Origin: G965205255 sp965205255
GTDB taxonomy: Bacteria > Pseudomonadota > Gammaproteobacteria > Pseudomonadales > Endozoicomonadaceae
Assembly: GCA_965205255.1 (NCBI GenBank)
Contig: OZ242051.1
Location: 2,790,001-2,854,000 of the forward strand
Reading direction: 5' to 3'
Length of the DNA stretch: 64,000 bases
Below the pieces are notes generated by a model. The model had not been told where the DNA came from, searched no databases, and saw only the letters and a program-made list of their open reading frames with translations. The translations under genes and the position numbers were made by a program. Positions 29,523-38,553 of the stretch are shown piece after piece (positions within the stretch are counted from its first letter, which is position 1; each line of letters starts with the position of its first letter).

Positions 29523-29730
29523 CATTCGAAAGTGGGTTATTAGGTGGAAAGAAATATTTAACATTGTTGATTTCATAAACAAATAACCTTGCCAGATTAC
29601 CTGTAAGATTCCTATAAGGTCAGTATTTTCAGGAACTTACTAACTATTAACAGACACTATGTAAGCTGACTGCATAGTTTAAAAATAAACCTGCACTGGC
29701 TCAACGGTTGCAGGTGTGACAGGATTTGTA

Positions 29731-31419
29731 ATGACTGAAAGCTTTGCCGAGCTCTTTGAAGAGAGTCTCAGAGAAGTAGAAATGCGCCCTGGCGCAATTA
29801 TCAATGGTGTTGTTGTTGATATTGATGGCGACTGGGTTGTTGTTCACGCTGGTTTGAAATCTGAGGGCGTTATACCTGCCGATCAGTTCAGAAATGACAA
29901 CGGCGAACTAACGCTAACTGTAGGTGATCATGTGCAAGTTGCACTTGATGCCGTTGAAGACGGTTTTGGAGAAACCCGTTTATCACGTGAAAAAGCTAAA
30001 CGAGCTGAATCATGGAAAGAGCTTGAAAAAGCCTTCGATGCCAGTGAAATCGTTAAGGGTGTCATTAGTGGTAAGGTCAAAGGTGGTTTCACTGTTGATG
30101 TTCATGCAGTTCGTGCATTTTTACCAGGTTCTCTTATTGATGTGCGCCCTGTGCGTGATACCGCACACCTTGAAGGTAAAGAACTTGATTTCAAAGTCAT
30201 TAAACTAGATCAGAAACGCAATAATGTTGTTGTTTCTCGCCGCGCTGTGCTGGAAGCAGAAACCAGTGCTGAACGTGATGCTCTCCTTGAAACAATGAAT
30301 GAAGGTATGGAAGTTAAAGGTGTTGTTAAGAACCTGACTGACTACGGTGCCTTTGTTGATCTTGGCGGCGTTGACGGGTTGCTTCATATCACTGATATGG
30401 CATGGAAACGTATTCGTCATCCAAGCGAAATCGTTAATGTAGGTGATGAGATCTTAGTTAAAGTGCTTAAATTTGACCGTGACCGTAAGCGTGTCTCTCT
30501 GGGTCTTAAGCAGCTGGGTGAAGATCCTTGGGTGGCTATTAAAAATCGTTTCCCTGAAGGCAATAAAATTAAGGGTGTTGTCACCAATCTGACCGACTAT
30601 GGTTGCTTCGTTGAGCTTGAAGAGGGCGTTGAAGGTTTGGTGCACGTATCTGAAATGGACTGGACTAACAAAAATATTCACCCAAGCAAAATTGTTTCCC
30701 AGGGTGAAGAAGTCGAAGTTATGGTGCTTGATATTGATGAAGAGCGTCGCCGGATATCTTTAGGTGTTAAACAGTGTAAAGTTAATCCATGGGAAGAGTT
30801 TTCAAACCTTTACAATAAAGGTGACAAGATTAAAGGCTCTATTAAGTCTATCACTGACTTCGGCATATTTATCGGTCTTCAGGGTCATATTGATGGTCTT
30901 GTACACCTTTCTGATATTAGTTGGAATGAAACTGGTGAAGAAGCAGTACGCAAATACAAGAAGGGTCAGGAAGTAGAAGCGATTGTTTTGTCTATAGACT
31001 CTGATCGTGAGCGTATTTCTTTAGGGATTAAGCAAATGGACTCTGATCCGTTTGCAGCTTATGCTGATGCCAACCCTAAAGGTTCTATCATTAAAGGCAA
31101 GGTTAAAGAAGTCACTGCAAAAGCGGCTATCATTGAGTTGGATTCTTCTGTTGAAGGTGTGCTTAAAGCATCTGAAATTAGTCGTGATCGTGTAGAAGAT
31201 GCGACTAATATGCTGAAAGTTGAAGATGAGATAGAATCGAAAATTGTAAGCATAGATCGTAAAAGTCGCGTAATCAGTCTATCAATTAAAGCTAAAGATG
31301 AAAGTGAAGAAAAAGCTGCGTTGAAAGAACATCGTCGTAAAGAGACTTCTGTTGCAGGGCCTACAACCATTGGTGGTTTAATTCGCCAGCAAATGGAAGA
31401 TGGCGACTCTCAAGAGTAA
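29731..31419 (+). CDS. rpsA: 30S ribosomal protein S1
   Basis: S1 binds mRNA on the 30S subunit and melts structure for initiation. The 562-residue product starts MTESFAELFEESL, as in E. coli, and carries six S1 (OB-fold) repeats, seen as recurring segments such as GVVKNLTDYGAFVDLGGVDGLLHITDM and GVVTNLTDYGCFVELEEGVEGLVHVSEM. ATG 29731 fits this N-terminus and has AGGA nearby; a GTG at 29716 would add five residues. A strong terminator follows the stop, so ihfB has its own promoter or receives read-through. Confidence 0.97.
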   Translation: MTESFAELFEESLREVEMRPGAIINGVVVDIDGDWVVVHAGLKSEGVIPADQFRNDNGELTLTVGDHVQVALDAVEDGFGETRLSREKAKRAESWKELEKAFDASEIVKGVISGKVKGGFTVDVHAVRAFLPGSLIDVRPVRDTAHLEGKELDFKVIKLDQKRNNVVVSRRAVLEAETSAERDALLETMNEGMEVKGVVKNLTDYGAFVDLGGVDGLLHITDMAWKRIRHPSEIVNVGDEILVKVLKFDRDRKRVSLGLKQLGEDPWVAIKNRFPEGNKIKGVVTNLTDYGCFVELEEGVEGLVHVSEMDWTNKNIHPSKIVSQGEEVEVMVLDIDEERRRISLGVKQCKVNPWEEFSNLYNKGDKIKGSIKSITDFGIFIGLQGHIDGLVHLSDISWNETGEEAVRKYKKGQEVEAIVLSIDSDRERISLGIKQMDSDPFAAYADANPKGSIIKGKVKEVTAKAAIIELDSSVEGVLKASEISRDRVEDATNMLKVEDEIESKIVSIDRKSRVISLSIKAKDESEEKAALKEHRRKETSVAGPTTIGGLIRQQMEDGDSQE

Positions 31420-31437
31420 GGTCTGACTCTGATCAAT

Positions 31438-31470
31438 AAAAAAACGCAGGCTAAGGCCTGCGTTTTTTTT
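31438..31470 (+). terminator. Rho-independent terminator of rpsA
   Basis: Stem CGCAGGC / GCCTGCG with a TAAG loop is preceded by seven A and followed by eight T. The flanking A/T tracts make it potentially bidirectional. Confidence 0.93.
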
Positions 31471-31561
31471 ATTTGAATCAACAAGTTGCTTGATTAAATT
31501 TGCTAAATTGGCTAACTTAGGTCAAGTTGTAGTATCCGCAGCTATTATTAGGAATGCAGAG

Positions 31562-31873
31562 ATGACCAGATCAGAGTTAGTCGAAAAGATAACAAAGCGG
31601 TTTGAACTGTTGAGCTCAAAAGATATTGAGCTGGCCGTGAGGGTTATTCTAGAACATATGAGTAGTAGTTTAGCTCAAGGTGGGCGGATTGAAATTCGTG
31701 GTTTTGGAAGTTTTTCATTACATTATCGGGCACCAAGAAAAGCACATAACCCTAAAACAGGTGAGGCATTGGATCTGAACTATAAGTATGTACCGCACTT
31801 TAAACCCGGCAAAAAATTAAGAGAACGGGTTAATGAAAACTTTTCATGGTTACAAAAAGATCATTCATCTTAA
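31562..31873 (+). CDS. ihfB: Integration host factor subunit beta
   Basis: IHF-beta pairs with IHF-alpha to bend DNA sharply at specific sites. The 103-residue product begins MTRSELVEKI and keeps the beta-arm segment GRIEIRGFGSFSLHYR-x-PRKAHNPKTGE, including the NPKTGE tip with the intercalating proline. ATG 31562 matches the conserved start and has AGGA upstream; a longer frame from 31490 adds 24 unconserved residues. It sits in the usual place between rpsA and lapA. Confidence 0.96.
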   Translation: MTRSELVEKITKRFELLSSKDIELAVRVILEHMSSSLAQGGRIEIRGFGSFSLHYRAPRKAHNPKTGEALDLNYKYVPHFKPGKKLRERVNENFSWLQKDHSS

Positions 31874-31891
31874 TAAAGTGATTCTATTACC

Positions 31892-32206
31892 ATGAAAATT
31901 ATTAAGACAATAAAAGTTCTTATTTATCTGGTATTATTTCTGGTTCTTCTAATCCTCATGACAGGTTTTGTTATGGAAAACAACGTGCCAGTTCGTGCTT
32001 TTTTATTTGGTCACGCATTTAAGGTAATGCCTTTATCTTCGCTAATGGTTATAGCGTTTGTTATTGGAGGCATGGTTGGGATGTTGTCTGGTATCTTAAT
32101 GGTAGTGAGGCTTCGGCTTCATAATGCCAGTTTGGAACGAAAATTAAAACGCCGTGCTGAAGAGCTGAAAAAACTCCGAGTAAACACCCTTAAGGGATTA
32201 TCTTGA
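31892..32206 (+). CDS. lapA: LapA-family inner membrane protein (YciS)
   Basis: The 104-residue protein has two transmembrane helices (about residues 9-29 and 47-70) followed by a basic amphipathic tail (ERKLKRRAEELKKL), the organisation of LapA. The first loop contains the family-typical NNVPVRAFLFGHAF. LapA works with LapB in controlling lipopolysaccharide synthesis at the inner membrane. It is 18 bases after ihfB and four bases before lapB, so the three probably form one operon. Confidence 0.9.
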   Translation: MKIIKTIKVLIYLVLFLVLLILMTGFVMENNVPVRAFLFGHAFKVMPLSSLMVIAFVIGGMVGMLSGILMVVRLRLHNASLERKLKRRAEELKKLRVNTLKGLS

Positions 32207-32209
32207 TAC

Positions 32210-33388
32210 ATGTTCAACTCAAATTTATTGTTGCTGATTTTTGTATCGATCTTTATTGGATTTCTCTTGGGTCGTTGGCTGTTTTTTTATAAAAAAAAGC
32301 GAGATCTTTCTTCCAAAGAAGGCTTTAGCAAAGAATATTTTGTTGGATTAAACTATCTGCTTAATGAGCAGACTGATGAAGCTATCGATACTTTTATCAA
32401 AGCACTTGAGTTAAGTAGTGACAATATTGAAACATATATCGTCATCGGTCGCCTTTTTCGGCGTCGGGGTGAGATCCAAAAGGCCATTCAGGCACATCAG
32501 GATATACTTGCCCGACCGAGCTTAACTCGGGAACAATCTTTGCAGGTTCAGCTCGAGCTTGCACATGATTACCTTAAAGCAGGTTTACTTGATCGTGCAG
32601 AAGCTTTGTTAATTGATCTTAGCAGTACAGACTGGCAGAACTCTTCAGAAGCCGTAGAGAGTCTCCTTAGTGTTTATGAGCAGGAAAAAGAGTGGAAAAA
32701 AGCAATTCAGATTATGGATGGCCTTCCGTTTCTCTCAACAAAACTATCAGTGAAGGCGAGTCATTATTACGCAGAACTGGCCAGCATTTATATAAAAAAG
32801 AAAGATTTTATGAATGCCAGACAGTTTACCTGCAAAGCAATGATGCTAGACCGGCAGGGCGTTCGTAGCATTCTTCAGATGGGGCTACTTGAATATACAT
32901 TGGGTAACTATCGGGAAGCGATTAAATACTTGCAAAAAATTGTCCATAAAAACCCCGTATTTGTGACAGAAAGTATTTGTTTATTGGAAAAGTGTTATGA
33001 TAAGTTGCCCTCAAAACGCTCCTTTACAACATATTTATCTTATTGCCTGAAGCATTATCCAACCATGGCGGTTGTAAAAGTTGCGGCTAGGCAAATTTCG
33101 TTATCGCAGAATGAAGCTGAAGCTAGTCGCTTTGTAGAAAGCAAGATCAATGAGCGACCATCACTGAAAGGCTTGGATTTTTTAATCGATTATCTGCTTC
33201 ACGATGCATCGGACAATGAATTGCAGCGACTGAATTTACTCAAAAATATTGTAAAAAAACTGTTGACTGGAAGACCTGAGTATCTCTGTTCAAACTGTGG
33301 TTTTAAAGGTGAAGAGCTACACTGGCGTTGTCCCCGTTGTCATGTTTGGGGTATGATAGAACCCATCATAGGGTTGGAAGGAGAATAA
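32210..33388 (+). CDS. lapB: Lipopolysaccharide assembly protein LapB (YciM)
   Basis: LapB adapts LpxC to the FtsH protease and so limits lipid A synthesis. The 392-residue product has an N-terminal membrane anchor (about residues 4-23), a series of TPR repeats through about residue 310, and a C-terminal rubredoxin-type metal site with two CxxC pairs (CSNCGFKGEELHWRCPRC, near residues 355-375). Length and order match E. coli YciM. It is tightly linked to lapA. Confidence 0.95.
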   Translation: MFNSNLLLLIFVSIFIGFLLGRWLFFYKKKRDLSSKEGFSKEYFVGLNYLLNEQTDEAIDTFIKALELSSDNIETYIVIGRLFRRRGEIQKAIQAHQDILARPSLTREQSLQVQLELAHDYLKAGLLDRAEALLIDLSSTDWQNSSEAVESLLSVYEQEKEWKKAIQIMDGLPFLSTKLSVKASHYYAELASIYIKKKDFMNARQFTCKAMMLDRQGVRSILQMGLLEYTLGNYREAIKYLQKIVHKNPVFVTESICLLEKCYDKLPSKRSFTTYLSYCLKHYPTMAVVKVAARQISLSQNEAEASRFVESKINERPSLKGLDFLIDYLLHDASDNELQRLNLLKNIVKKLLTGRPEYLCSNCGFKGEELHWRCPRCHVWGMIEPIIGLEGE

Positions 33389-33443
33389 AGCCCTTGTAGC
33401 CTTTTGAAATGTAATGGTTGCGTTATGATAATAAAGGAAGCCC

Positions 33444-34142
33444 ATGAAAGTCACCTCTCCACTGATTGTTGCCCTTGATACTCCAAACCCTGACGAAGCA
33501 CTAAAAATTGCGGATCAGCTTGACCCTGCATTATGCCGACTCAAAGTAGGCAAAGAACTTTTTACATCTGCAGGTCCTGATGTTGTAAGAGCTCTGATGA
33601 GCAAAGATTTTGAAGTTTTCCTTGATCTTAAATTTCATGACATTCCTAATACGGCAAGTAAAGCTGTGACAGTATCTGCAAAGCTTGGTGTATGGATGAT
33701 TAATGTACATGCTACAGGTGGTGAAAGAATGATGCGAGCCTGTCGTCAATCTTTGGATGCACTTTATCTTAAAAATCCACCATTATTGATAGCCGTGACT
33801 GTTTTAACCAGTATGAGTGAAATAGATCTTAAAGACACAGGTTGTAGGCAAAATATTAAGAACCAAGTGCTCATGCTGGCAAAACTGGCTAAATCTTGTG
33901 GAATGGATGGCGTTGTTTGTTCAGCAGAAGAAGCTAGTATGCTGAGGTCTGCCTGTGGTGATGATTTTTTACTGGTAACGCCAGGTATTCGGATAACCAA
34001 AGATTTAGCTGATGATCAGCGCCGAATAGTAACCCCTTGTCAGGCAATAAGTAATGGATCAGATTACCTAGTTATTGGCCGTCCTATTACCAAGGCAAAA
34101 GAACCAACGTCTGTAATTAAGGATATTTTGAAAGATTTATGA
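33444..34142 (+). CDS. pyrF: Orotidine 5'-phosphate decarboxylase
   Basis: PyrF catalyses the last step of UMP synthesis, OMP to UMP. The 232-residue TIM barrel has the catalytic Lys-Asp-Lys-Asp array: K34 in RLKVGKELF and D61, K63 and D66 in DLKFHDIPNT. The phosphate-binding VTPGIR and YLVIGRPITKA segments are also present. AAGGAAG lies just upstream of ATG 33444. Placement after lapB is the conserved order in gammaproteobacteria. Confidence 0.97.
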   Translation: MKVTSPLIVALDTPNPDEALKIADQLDPALCRLKVGKELFTSAGPDVVRALMSKDFEVFLDLKFHDIPNTASKAVTVSAKLGVWMINVHATGGERMMRACRQSLDALYLKNPPLLIAVTVLTSMSEIDLKDTGCRQNIKNQVLMLAKLAKSCGMDGVVCSAEEASMLRSACGDDFLLVTPGIRITKDLADDQRRIVTPCQAISNGSDYLVIGRPITKAKEPTSVIKDILKDL

Positions 34143-34182
34143 TATTATGTCACTCGTTCAGATTAATTATGAATGGTTAGCA

Positions 34183-34641
34183 ATGACAGATTGGTTTTTA
34201 ATAAAAACTCGCTCAAGGCAAGAGCTAAGAGCTGAAATGCATCTAAAAAATCAAGGGTTTTTAGTATTTTGCCCTCATTTTTACTGTCGTAATGGTCGCA
34301 AAGAGGTCTTATTTCCCGGTTACATATTTTTACGTTTCAAAGAAAATCAACCTGCTGAAAAAATACGTTCAACCCGTGGAGTAAGTCACTTTGTAAAGTT
34401 TGGTAATCGTATTGCGATGGTGCCTGATGAGTTAATTGAATCGATTAAACTTCAGGAAAAATCTTTGGATGGATCACCCGTATTCAATAAAGGGCAGCTG
34501 GTGGAATTTGCTTGTGGTCCTTTTAAAGATTATCAGGCTATATATTTGTGTAATCAGGGAGAAGAGCGCTCCATGGTGTTGTTAAATCTGCTTAATGCTT
34601 CCAGAGAAGTGGTTGTGGAAACTTCATCGTTACGCGGCTGA
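34183..34641 (+). CDS. rfaH: Transcription antitermination protein RfaH
   Basis: RfaH is the specialised NusG paralogue that loads on RNA polymerase at ops sites in leader regions of long surface-polysaccharide, toxin and adhesin operons, suppressing pausing and recruiting ribosomes. The product begins MTDWFLIKTRSRQE, has LFPGYIFLRF and the RfaH-diagnostic TRGVSHFVKFG in the NGN domain, and ends with a KOW-type domain containing GPFKDYQAIYL and RSMVLLNLLN, close to E. coli RfaH. I chose ATG 34183 from this alignment; the frame can also start at ATG 34147, four bases after pyrF, adding 12 residues. JUMPStart-like sequences in the array leaders (first at 47541) make possible targets. Confidence 0.88.
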   Translation: MTDWFLIKTRSRQELRAEMHLKNQGFLVFCPHFYCRNGRKEVLFPGYIFLRFKENQPAEKIRSTRGVSHFVKFGNRIAMVPDELIESIKLQEKSLDGSPVFNKGQLVEFACGPFKDYQAIYLCNQGEERSMVLLNLLNASREVVVETSSLRG

Positions 34642-34667
34642 TAAAGATAATAGAGAGTAGATGAGTT

Positions 34668-35537
34668 ATGATTAAAAAGTGTCTTTTTCCGGCAGCGGGT
34701 TATGGGACACGTTTCCTTCCTGCAACTAAATCCATGCCAAAAGAGATGATGCCTATCGTTAATAAGCCACTTATTGAGTATGGTGTAGATGAGGCACTGG
34801 TGGCAGGATTAAATGAAATATGTATTGTCACCGGTCGTGGCAAGCGAGCATTGGAAGATCATTTTGATGTTAATTTTGAGCTAGAGCAACAAATTGCTGG
34901 AACTCTCAAAGAAAATTACTTAAACGATATTCGTCATTTAATGGAACAATGCCGCTTTTCATATACACGACAAATAGAGATGAAAGGTTTGGGCCATGCT
35001 GTATTAACAGGTGAAGTACTGATAGGCGATCAACCTTTTGCTGTTGTTCTAGCTGATGATTTATGCATTAATCCGGAAGGTGACGGCGTCTTATCTCAAA
35101 TGGTGAGTTTGTATAAACAGTTTCGCTGTTCCATTGTCGCTGTGCAGGAAGTGCCAGTTAAAGATGTGAATAAATATGGTGTGGTTGCTGGTGATCTGAT
35201 TCGTAATGATCTTTACCGAATTACTAATATGATTGAAAAACCAGAACCAAACCAAGCTCCAAGCAATCTGGCAGTAATAGGAAGATATATTTTGACTCCA
35301 GATATCTTCGATATTCTTCGTCAGATACCACCGGGTAAAGGTGGTGAGATACAGCTAACCGATGCTCTGTTGCAACAGGCAAACAAACGTGGTGTTCTTG
35401 CCTATAAATACAAAGGTAAGCGGTTTGATTGTGGTAGCGTAGAAGGTTTTGTTCAGGCTACCAATTTTTGTTACGAAAAAAACATCAATCAAAGTCAGAA
35501 AAAATTTGAAAAAAGGGATAATATTAAAGCCTGCTAA
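34668..35537 (+). CDS. galU: UTP--glucose-1-phosphate uridylyltransferase
   Basis: GalU makes UDP-glucose from UTP and glucose-1-phosphate for cell-surface glycans. The 289-residue product has the nucleotide-binding PAAGYGTRFLPATKSMPKEM at residues 8-27, VLADDLC, EKPEPNQAPSNLAVIGRYIL and GKRFDCGSVEGF, all typical for bacterial GalU. It follows rfaH by 26 bases and may be cotranscribed with it. Its 3' end overlaps the convergent rstB-like gene by 14 bases. Confidence 0.97.
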   Translation: MIKKCLFPAAGYGTRFLPATKSMPKEMMPIVNKPLIEYGVDEALVAGLNEICIVTGRGKRALEDHFDVNFELEQQIAGTLKENYLNDIRHLMEQCRFSYTRQIEMKGLGHAVLTGEVLIGDQPFAVVLADDLCINPEGDGVLSQMVSLYKQFRCSIVAVQEVPVKDVNKYGVVAGDLIRNDLYRITNMIEKPEPNQAPSNLAVIGRYILTPDIFDILRQIPPGKGGEIQLTDALLQQANKRGVLAYKYKGKRFDCGSVEGFVQATNFCYEKNINQSQKKFEKRDNIKAC

Positions 35538-37128
35538 TTTGTTCTCTTGGCCAGGAAAGATGAAAGCAGGCTCCATGTAAATTCCTGCTTTCAAACACAG
35601 ATATTTCACCATTATGCCATGCCATTATACGCTGAACTATAGATAAGCCCAGGCCGTATCCACCGGATTTTCTAGCTCGACTATCATCAAGACGGACGAA
35701 AGCTGAAAATATCCGGTTTCTGTCTTTAGCTGGAATTCCCGGACCGTCATCCTCCACATATAAGTGGCAAATATTATTTGTGTGCATAAAAGAGATTTCA
35801 ATAACTTTGCTTGCATGGTAACAAGCATTACCTACCAGGTTTTGTATTGCTCTGTGAATGTATCGCTCCTCAACTTCAGCATAAGGAGTCATATACGGGT
35901 TTTCGTGTTTGATATATCGTATGTTGATATTTTTATTGGTGCGATGATATTCTGCAATGACCTGTCCAATAATGGTCTCAATATTAGTCATTTCGAGCTT
36001 TAAATCAGGTACAGCACTCTCGAGTCTGGCATAGGTAAGAATTTCATCAATAAGTGCATCAAGATCTTCAATATCTTTATCCATTTCATCCACTTGTTGC
36101 TGTAACGCTTGTTGGCTATTGCTATCTGCAATCATCGCCAAAGCAAATCGTATTCTTGAAACAGGCGTTCTTAGCTCATGAGAGATACCGTGAATCATTT
36201 CCTGCTGAATACTTAAAAGACTTTGAATATGACGCGCCATGGTATTAAATGCCATACCTAGTCGTCCAACTGAATCTGGTACACCAATATGTGCACGAGC
36301 ATAAAATTTACCACCAGAAATATCTTTAGCTGTGGTTTCAATCTGACAAATTCGCCGGTCTAGTACTCTAACAAGGATATATGTGGCAAAACTCATTGCC
36401 AGTAGAACATAAATACATAACGCCATCAGTAACTGAAAAGGATACAGGCTGAATAAATGCCAAGGACCTAAAGTTAACAACAGATTCTGTTCAGGGTTAC
36501 TTGCGTTGATTTTAATGGCTTCTTGTCTGGCTGAAATATTAATCACCGGAATGCCTTGTTGCAACATTTTTAACTGTCGTGATGGCAACAAGGTTTGGGT
36601 AGTCAATGGGCTAATGTAGATATTATAGGCCTGAGGAGCTTCATTCTTTAACTCTCTTAGTTTTGTATAAAGCTCCTGTTTGGTGGTTTGTTTAAACCAG
36701 TCAAGGACTACTTCAGCAGAACCCATTAAAAAGTGTTGATCTATATTCTGAATCTTTCCCATCAAGATTGTGTGGCGATCAATAATAATATAAGCAGCAA
36801 ATGTATTATTATTTAAAGATCGTGTAGTAAGCTTTCCTTGTCTGAGTCGTAATAGCCATAATTTTTTAAGGTTGAATTTTGTATCAGGTTTTGTTTTAAG
36901 TTTAATGCCAAGTTGTTTTTCCCACCTGTTTAACTGCTGTGACCATTCAGATTGAGGTAAGGATAAAAGTGTTTTTGCCATGACCCGAAAAGGTATTTGC
37001 ACACTGTTTTCCCTGTAATTTTGTAAGCGTATGCCACTCACGATAGTAAAAGTGAGCCCCCCGGTGATCAGGGATAAAATAAGCGTAAAGATAAGACCAC
37101 TGTAAATCCGAAGAAAAACACTATTCAT
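35524..37128 (-). CDS. rstB: Sensor histidine kinase, RstB-like
   Basis: The 534-residue protein is a membrane sensor kinase. An N-terminal helix (about 8-30) and a second helix (about 232-255) enclose a periplasmic domain of about 200 residues. A HAMP linker, the H box HGISHELRTP with phospho-acceptor H317, an N box (LVGNACYHASK) and the ATP-site motifs DDGPGIP and GYGLGLSIVQRI follow. The RstB assignment rests on overall arrangement and pairing with an RstA-like regulator; the signal sensed is unknown. The gene lies 31 bases downstream of the regulator. Confidence 0.88.
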   Translation of the reverse strand: MNSVFLRIYSGLIFTLILSLITGGLTFTIVSGIRLQNYRENSVQIPFRVMAKTLLSLPQSEWSQQLNRWEKQLGIKLKTKPDTKFNLKKLWLLRLRQGKLTTRSLNNNTFAAYIIIDRHTILMGKIQNIDQHFLMGSAEVVLDWFKQTTKQELYTKLRELKNEAPQAYNIYISPLTTQTLLPSRQLKMLQQGIPVINISARQEAIKINASNPEQNLLLTLGPWHLFSLYPFQLLMALCIYVLLAMSFATYILVRVLDRRICQIETTAKDISGGKFYARAHIGVPDSVGRLGMAFNTMARHIQSLLSIQQEMIHGISHELRTPVSRIRFALAMIADSNSQQALQQQVDEMDKDIEDLDALIDEILTYARLESAVPDLKLEMTNIETIIGQVIAEYHRTNKNINIRYIKHENPYMTPYAEVEERYIHRAIQNLVGNACYHASKVIEISFMHTNNICHLYVEDDGPGIPAKDRNRIFSAFVRLDDSRARKSGGYGLGLSIVQRIMAWHNGEISVFESRNLHGACFHLSWPREQISRL

Positions 37129-37159
37129 AAAATCACCGGATCAGCATGATAATACATGG

Positions 37160-37894
37160 TTACACATTATTATTAATTGAACCCACAAACAAATAACCTT
37201 TAGATCTTATAGTTTTTATGAGTCGCGGGTTCATTGGGTCGTCACCAACCTTGGGTCGAATACGAGAAACACGCACATCAATAGAGCGATCCTGGCCATC
37301 ATATTCAATGCCTCGAAGTTGCTCAAATATTTCTTCTCTACTGAGTATACGTCCGGCATTTGATGACAAAAGCCAGAGCAGGTCAAATTCTGCCGATGTA
37401 AGATCAAGTGTTTTACCATCAAGGCTGACTTCTCGAATTGATGCATCAATGATCAGGTTGCCAAAAGTCAGTCGCTTGTCATGGTGTGTATCACTTGATA
37501 TTTTATCAGTAGTACGGCGCAAAAGAGCACGGATTCTGGCGAGTAAAACGCGTGGATTAACAGGTTTGGAAACATAGTCATCAGCTCCGATTTCAAGCCC
37601 TTTTACATGATCATGATCTGTACCCCTAGCCGTTAACATTAATATTTTGCCATTAAAACGCAAGTGCACCTGTTTACAAATTTGCAGGCCATTTTGACCG
37701 GGAAGCATAATATCAAGAATAACAATATCTGGTGATTCATTAAGAATACGTTCTGCTGCAAAAGCACCGTTACGTTCAACATTAGTAATGAACCCATTAT
37801 TGATGAGAAATTGTTGAATTAGTTTAGATAAGCGCTCATCATCTTCAACAATAAGCACGTGATGTTGCGTTTGTGTAGTCAGTGATGTACTCAA
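37160..37894 (-). CDS. rstA: Response regulator, OmpR family, RstA-like
   Basis: The 244-residue regulator has a receiver domain with acidic EDD at residues 17-19, phospho-acceptor D61 in VILDIMLPG and the conserved lysine in YVSKPVN. A winged-helix DNA-binding domain follows, with LTSAEFDLLWLL and IDVRVSRIRPKVGDDP. It resembles RstA, including the RTIRSKGY-like end (KTIRSKGYLFVG). It is the first gene of the two-gene system and is transcribed leftward from the long spacer 37895-38553. Confidence 0.9.
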   Translation of the reverse strand: MSTSLTTQTQHHVLIVEDDERLSKLIQQFLINNGFITNVERNGAFAAERILNESPDIVILDIMLPGQNGLQICKQVHLRFNGKILMLTARGTDHDHVKGLEIGADDYVSKPVNPRVLLARIRALLRRTTDKISSDTHHDKRLTFGNLIIDASIREVSLDGKTLDLTSAEFDLLWLLSSNAGRILSREEIFEQLRGIEYDGQDRSIDVRVSRIRPKVGDDPMNPRLIKTIRSKGYLFVGSINNNV

Positions 37895-38051
37895 AATAAA
37901 ACAACTCTGTTCAGTCTAAGTGTGTAAGTGTCAAACCTGCATTTTACGCCAGTTTAGAAAGTATCGCTATTTAAAATGGGTGGTGATGCCAATTTGTGCA
38001 TACAACATGTCAGAGAAGGGAGTAAACAACTGGTATTAAATTGTATATTTT

Positions 38052-38193
38052 ATACAAAAAACGGCTTCTAACTGCTTATTGCGCTAGTTTTCTTACCTTG
38101 CTGTTATGTGTCTGGCTTTAACTCGTCACTTGAATTTTAACAGCAAACCATAAAAGCATGCTCATAACAGTAGCTAGAAAGAGGTTTTGGTAT
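38052..38193. repeat. Dispersed palindromic element, full length, diverged
   Basis: The left end ATACAAAAAACGGCTTCTAA and the right end TAGAAAGAGGTTTTGGTAT are imperfect inverted repeats around an interior (CTTATTGCGCTAG...CTTGCTGTTATG...CATGCTCATAACAG) shared with the copies in the array spacers. Length is about 142 bases, with no coding capacity, which is a MITE-like organisation. Confidence 0.75.
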
Positions 38194-38456
38194 TATGGAT
38201 TTTTGTTCTTGCGTAAAATAACGGTTCCCACAGGTGTCTGTAAACTTCTGACTCAAACGTAAAATATAAATTTTAGTCAGTCCCCATAAAGTCCAATGAT
38301 TATAGATTTATACCTTGGAGACTAACCCTAAAATACGGCACAGAAATCTCGGAAATATCAGCAATTGTACAAGTGAATATAAATTTTGTTTATTTAATGT
38401 TATTTTCGCAAGGAGGCAGTAGACTGTATGGCACAACGTTTTACCTGACTGTCTTA

Positions 38457-38546
38457 TCTTAAGTAAAAGAAGAGTCTTAAGTAAAAGAAAGGTCTTGAGT
38501 AAAAGAAAGGTCTTGAGTAAAAGAAGAGTCTGAGTAAAAGAAGGAG
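38457..38546. repeat. Five-copy 18-bp tandem repeat ahead of the thiolase
   Basis: Five consecutive 18-base units fill exactly 90 bases. Units 1-4 are variants of TCTTGAGTAAAAGAAAGG, and unit 5 is TCTGAGTAAAAGAAGGAG. The last six bases of unit 5, AAGGAG, are the ribosome-binding site of the thiolase gene, seven bases before its GTG start. Confidence 0.9.
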
Positions 38547-38553
38547 CGGACGT

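Larger units (their letters stand above)
37895..38553. other. Long divergent spacer between the rstA-like gene and the thiolase
   Basis: This 659-base spacer holds one full-length dispersed palindromic element (38052-38193) and an 18-bp tandem repeat (38457-38546) that runs up to the thiolase start. Promoters for both divergent genes must lie here. An AAGGAGG at 38409-38416 precedes no open frame of useful length. Confidence 0.5.
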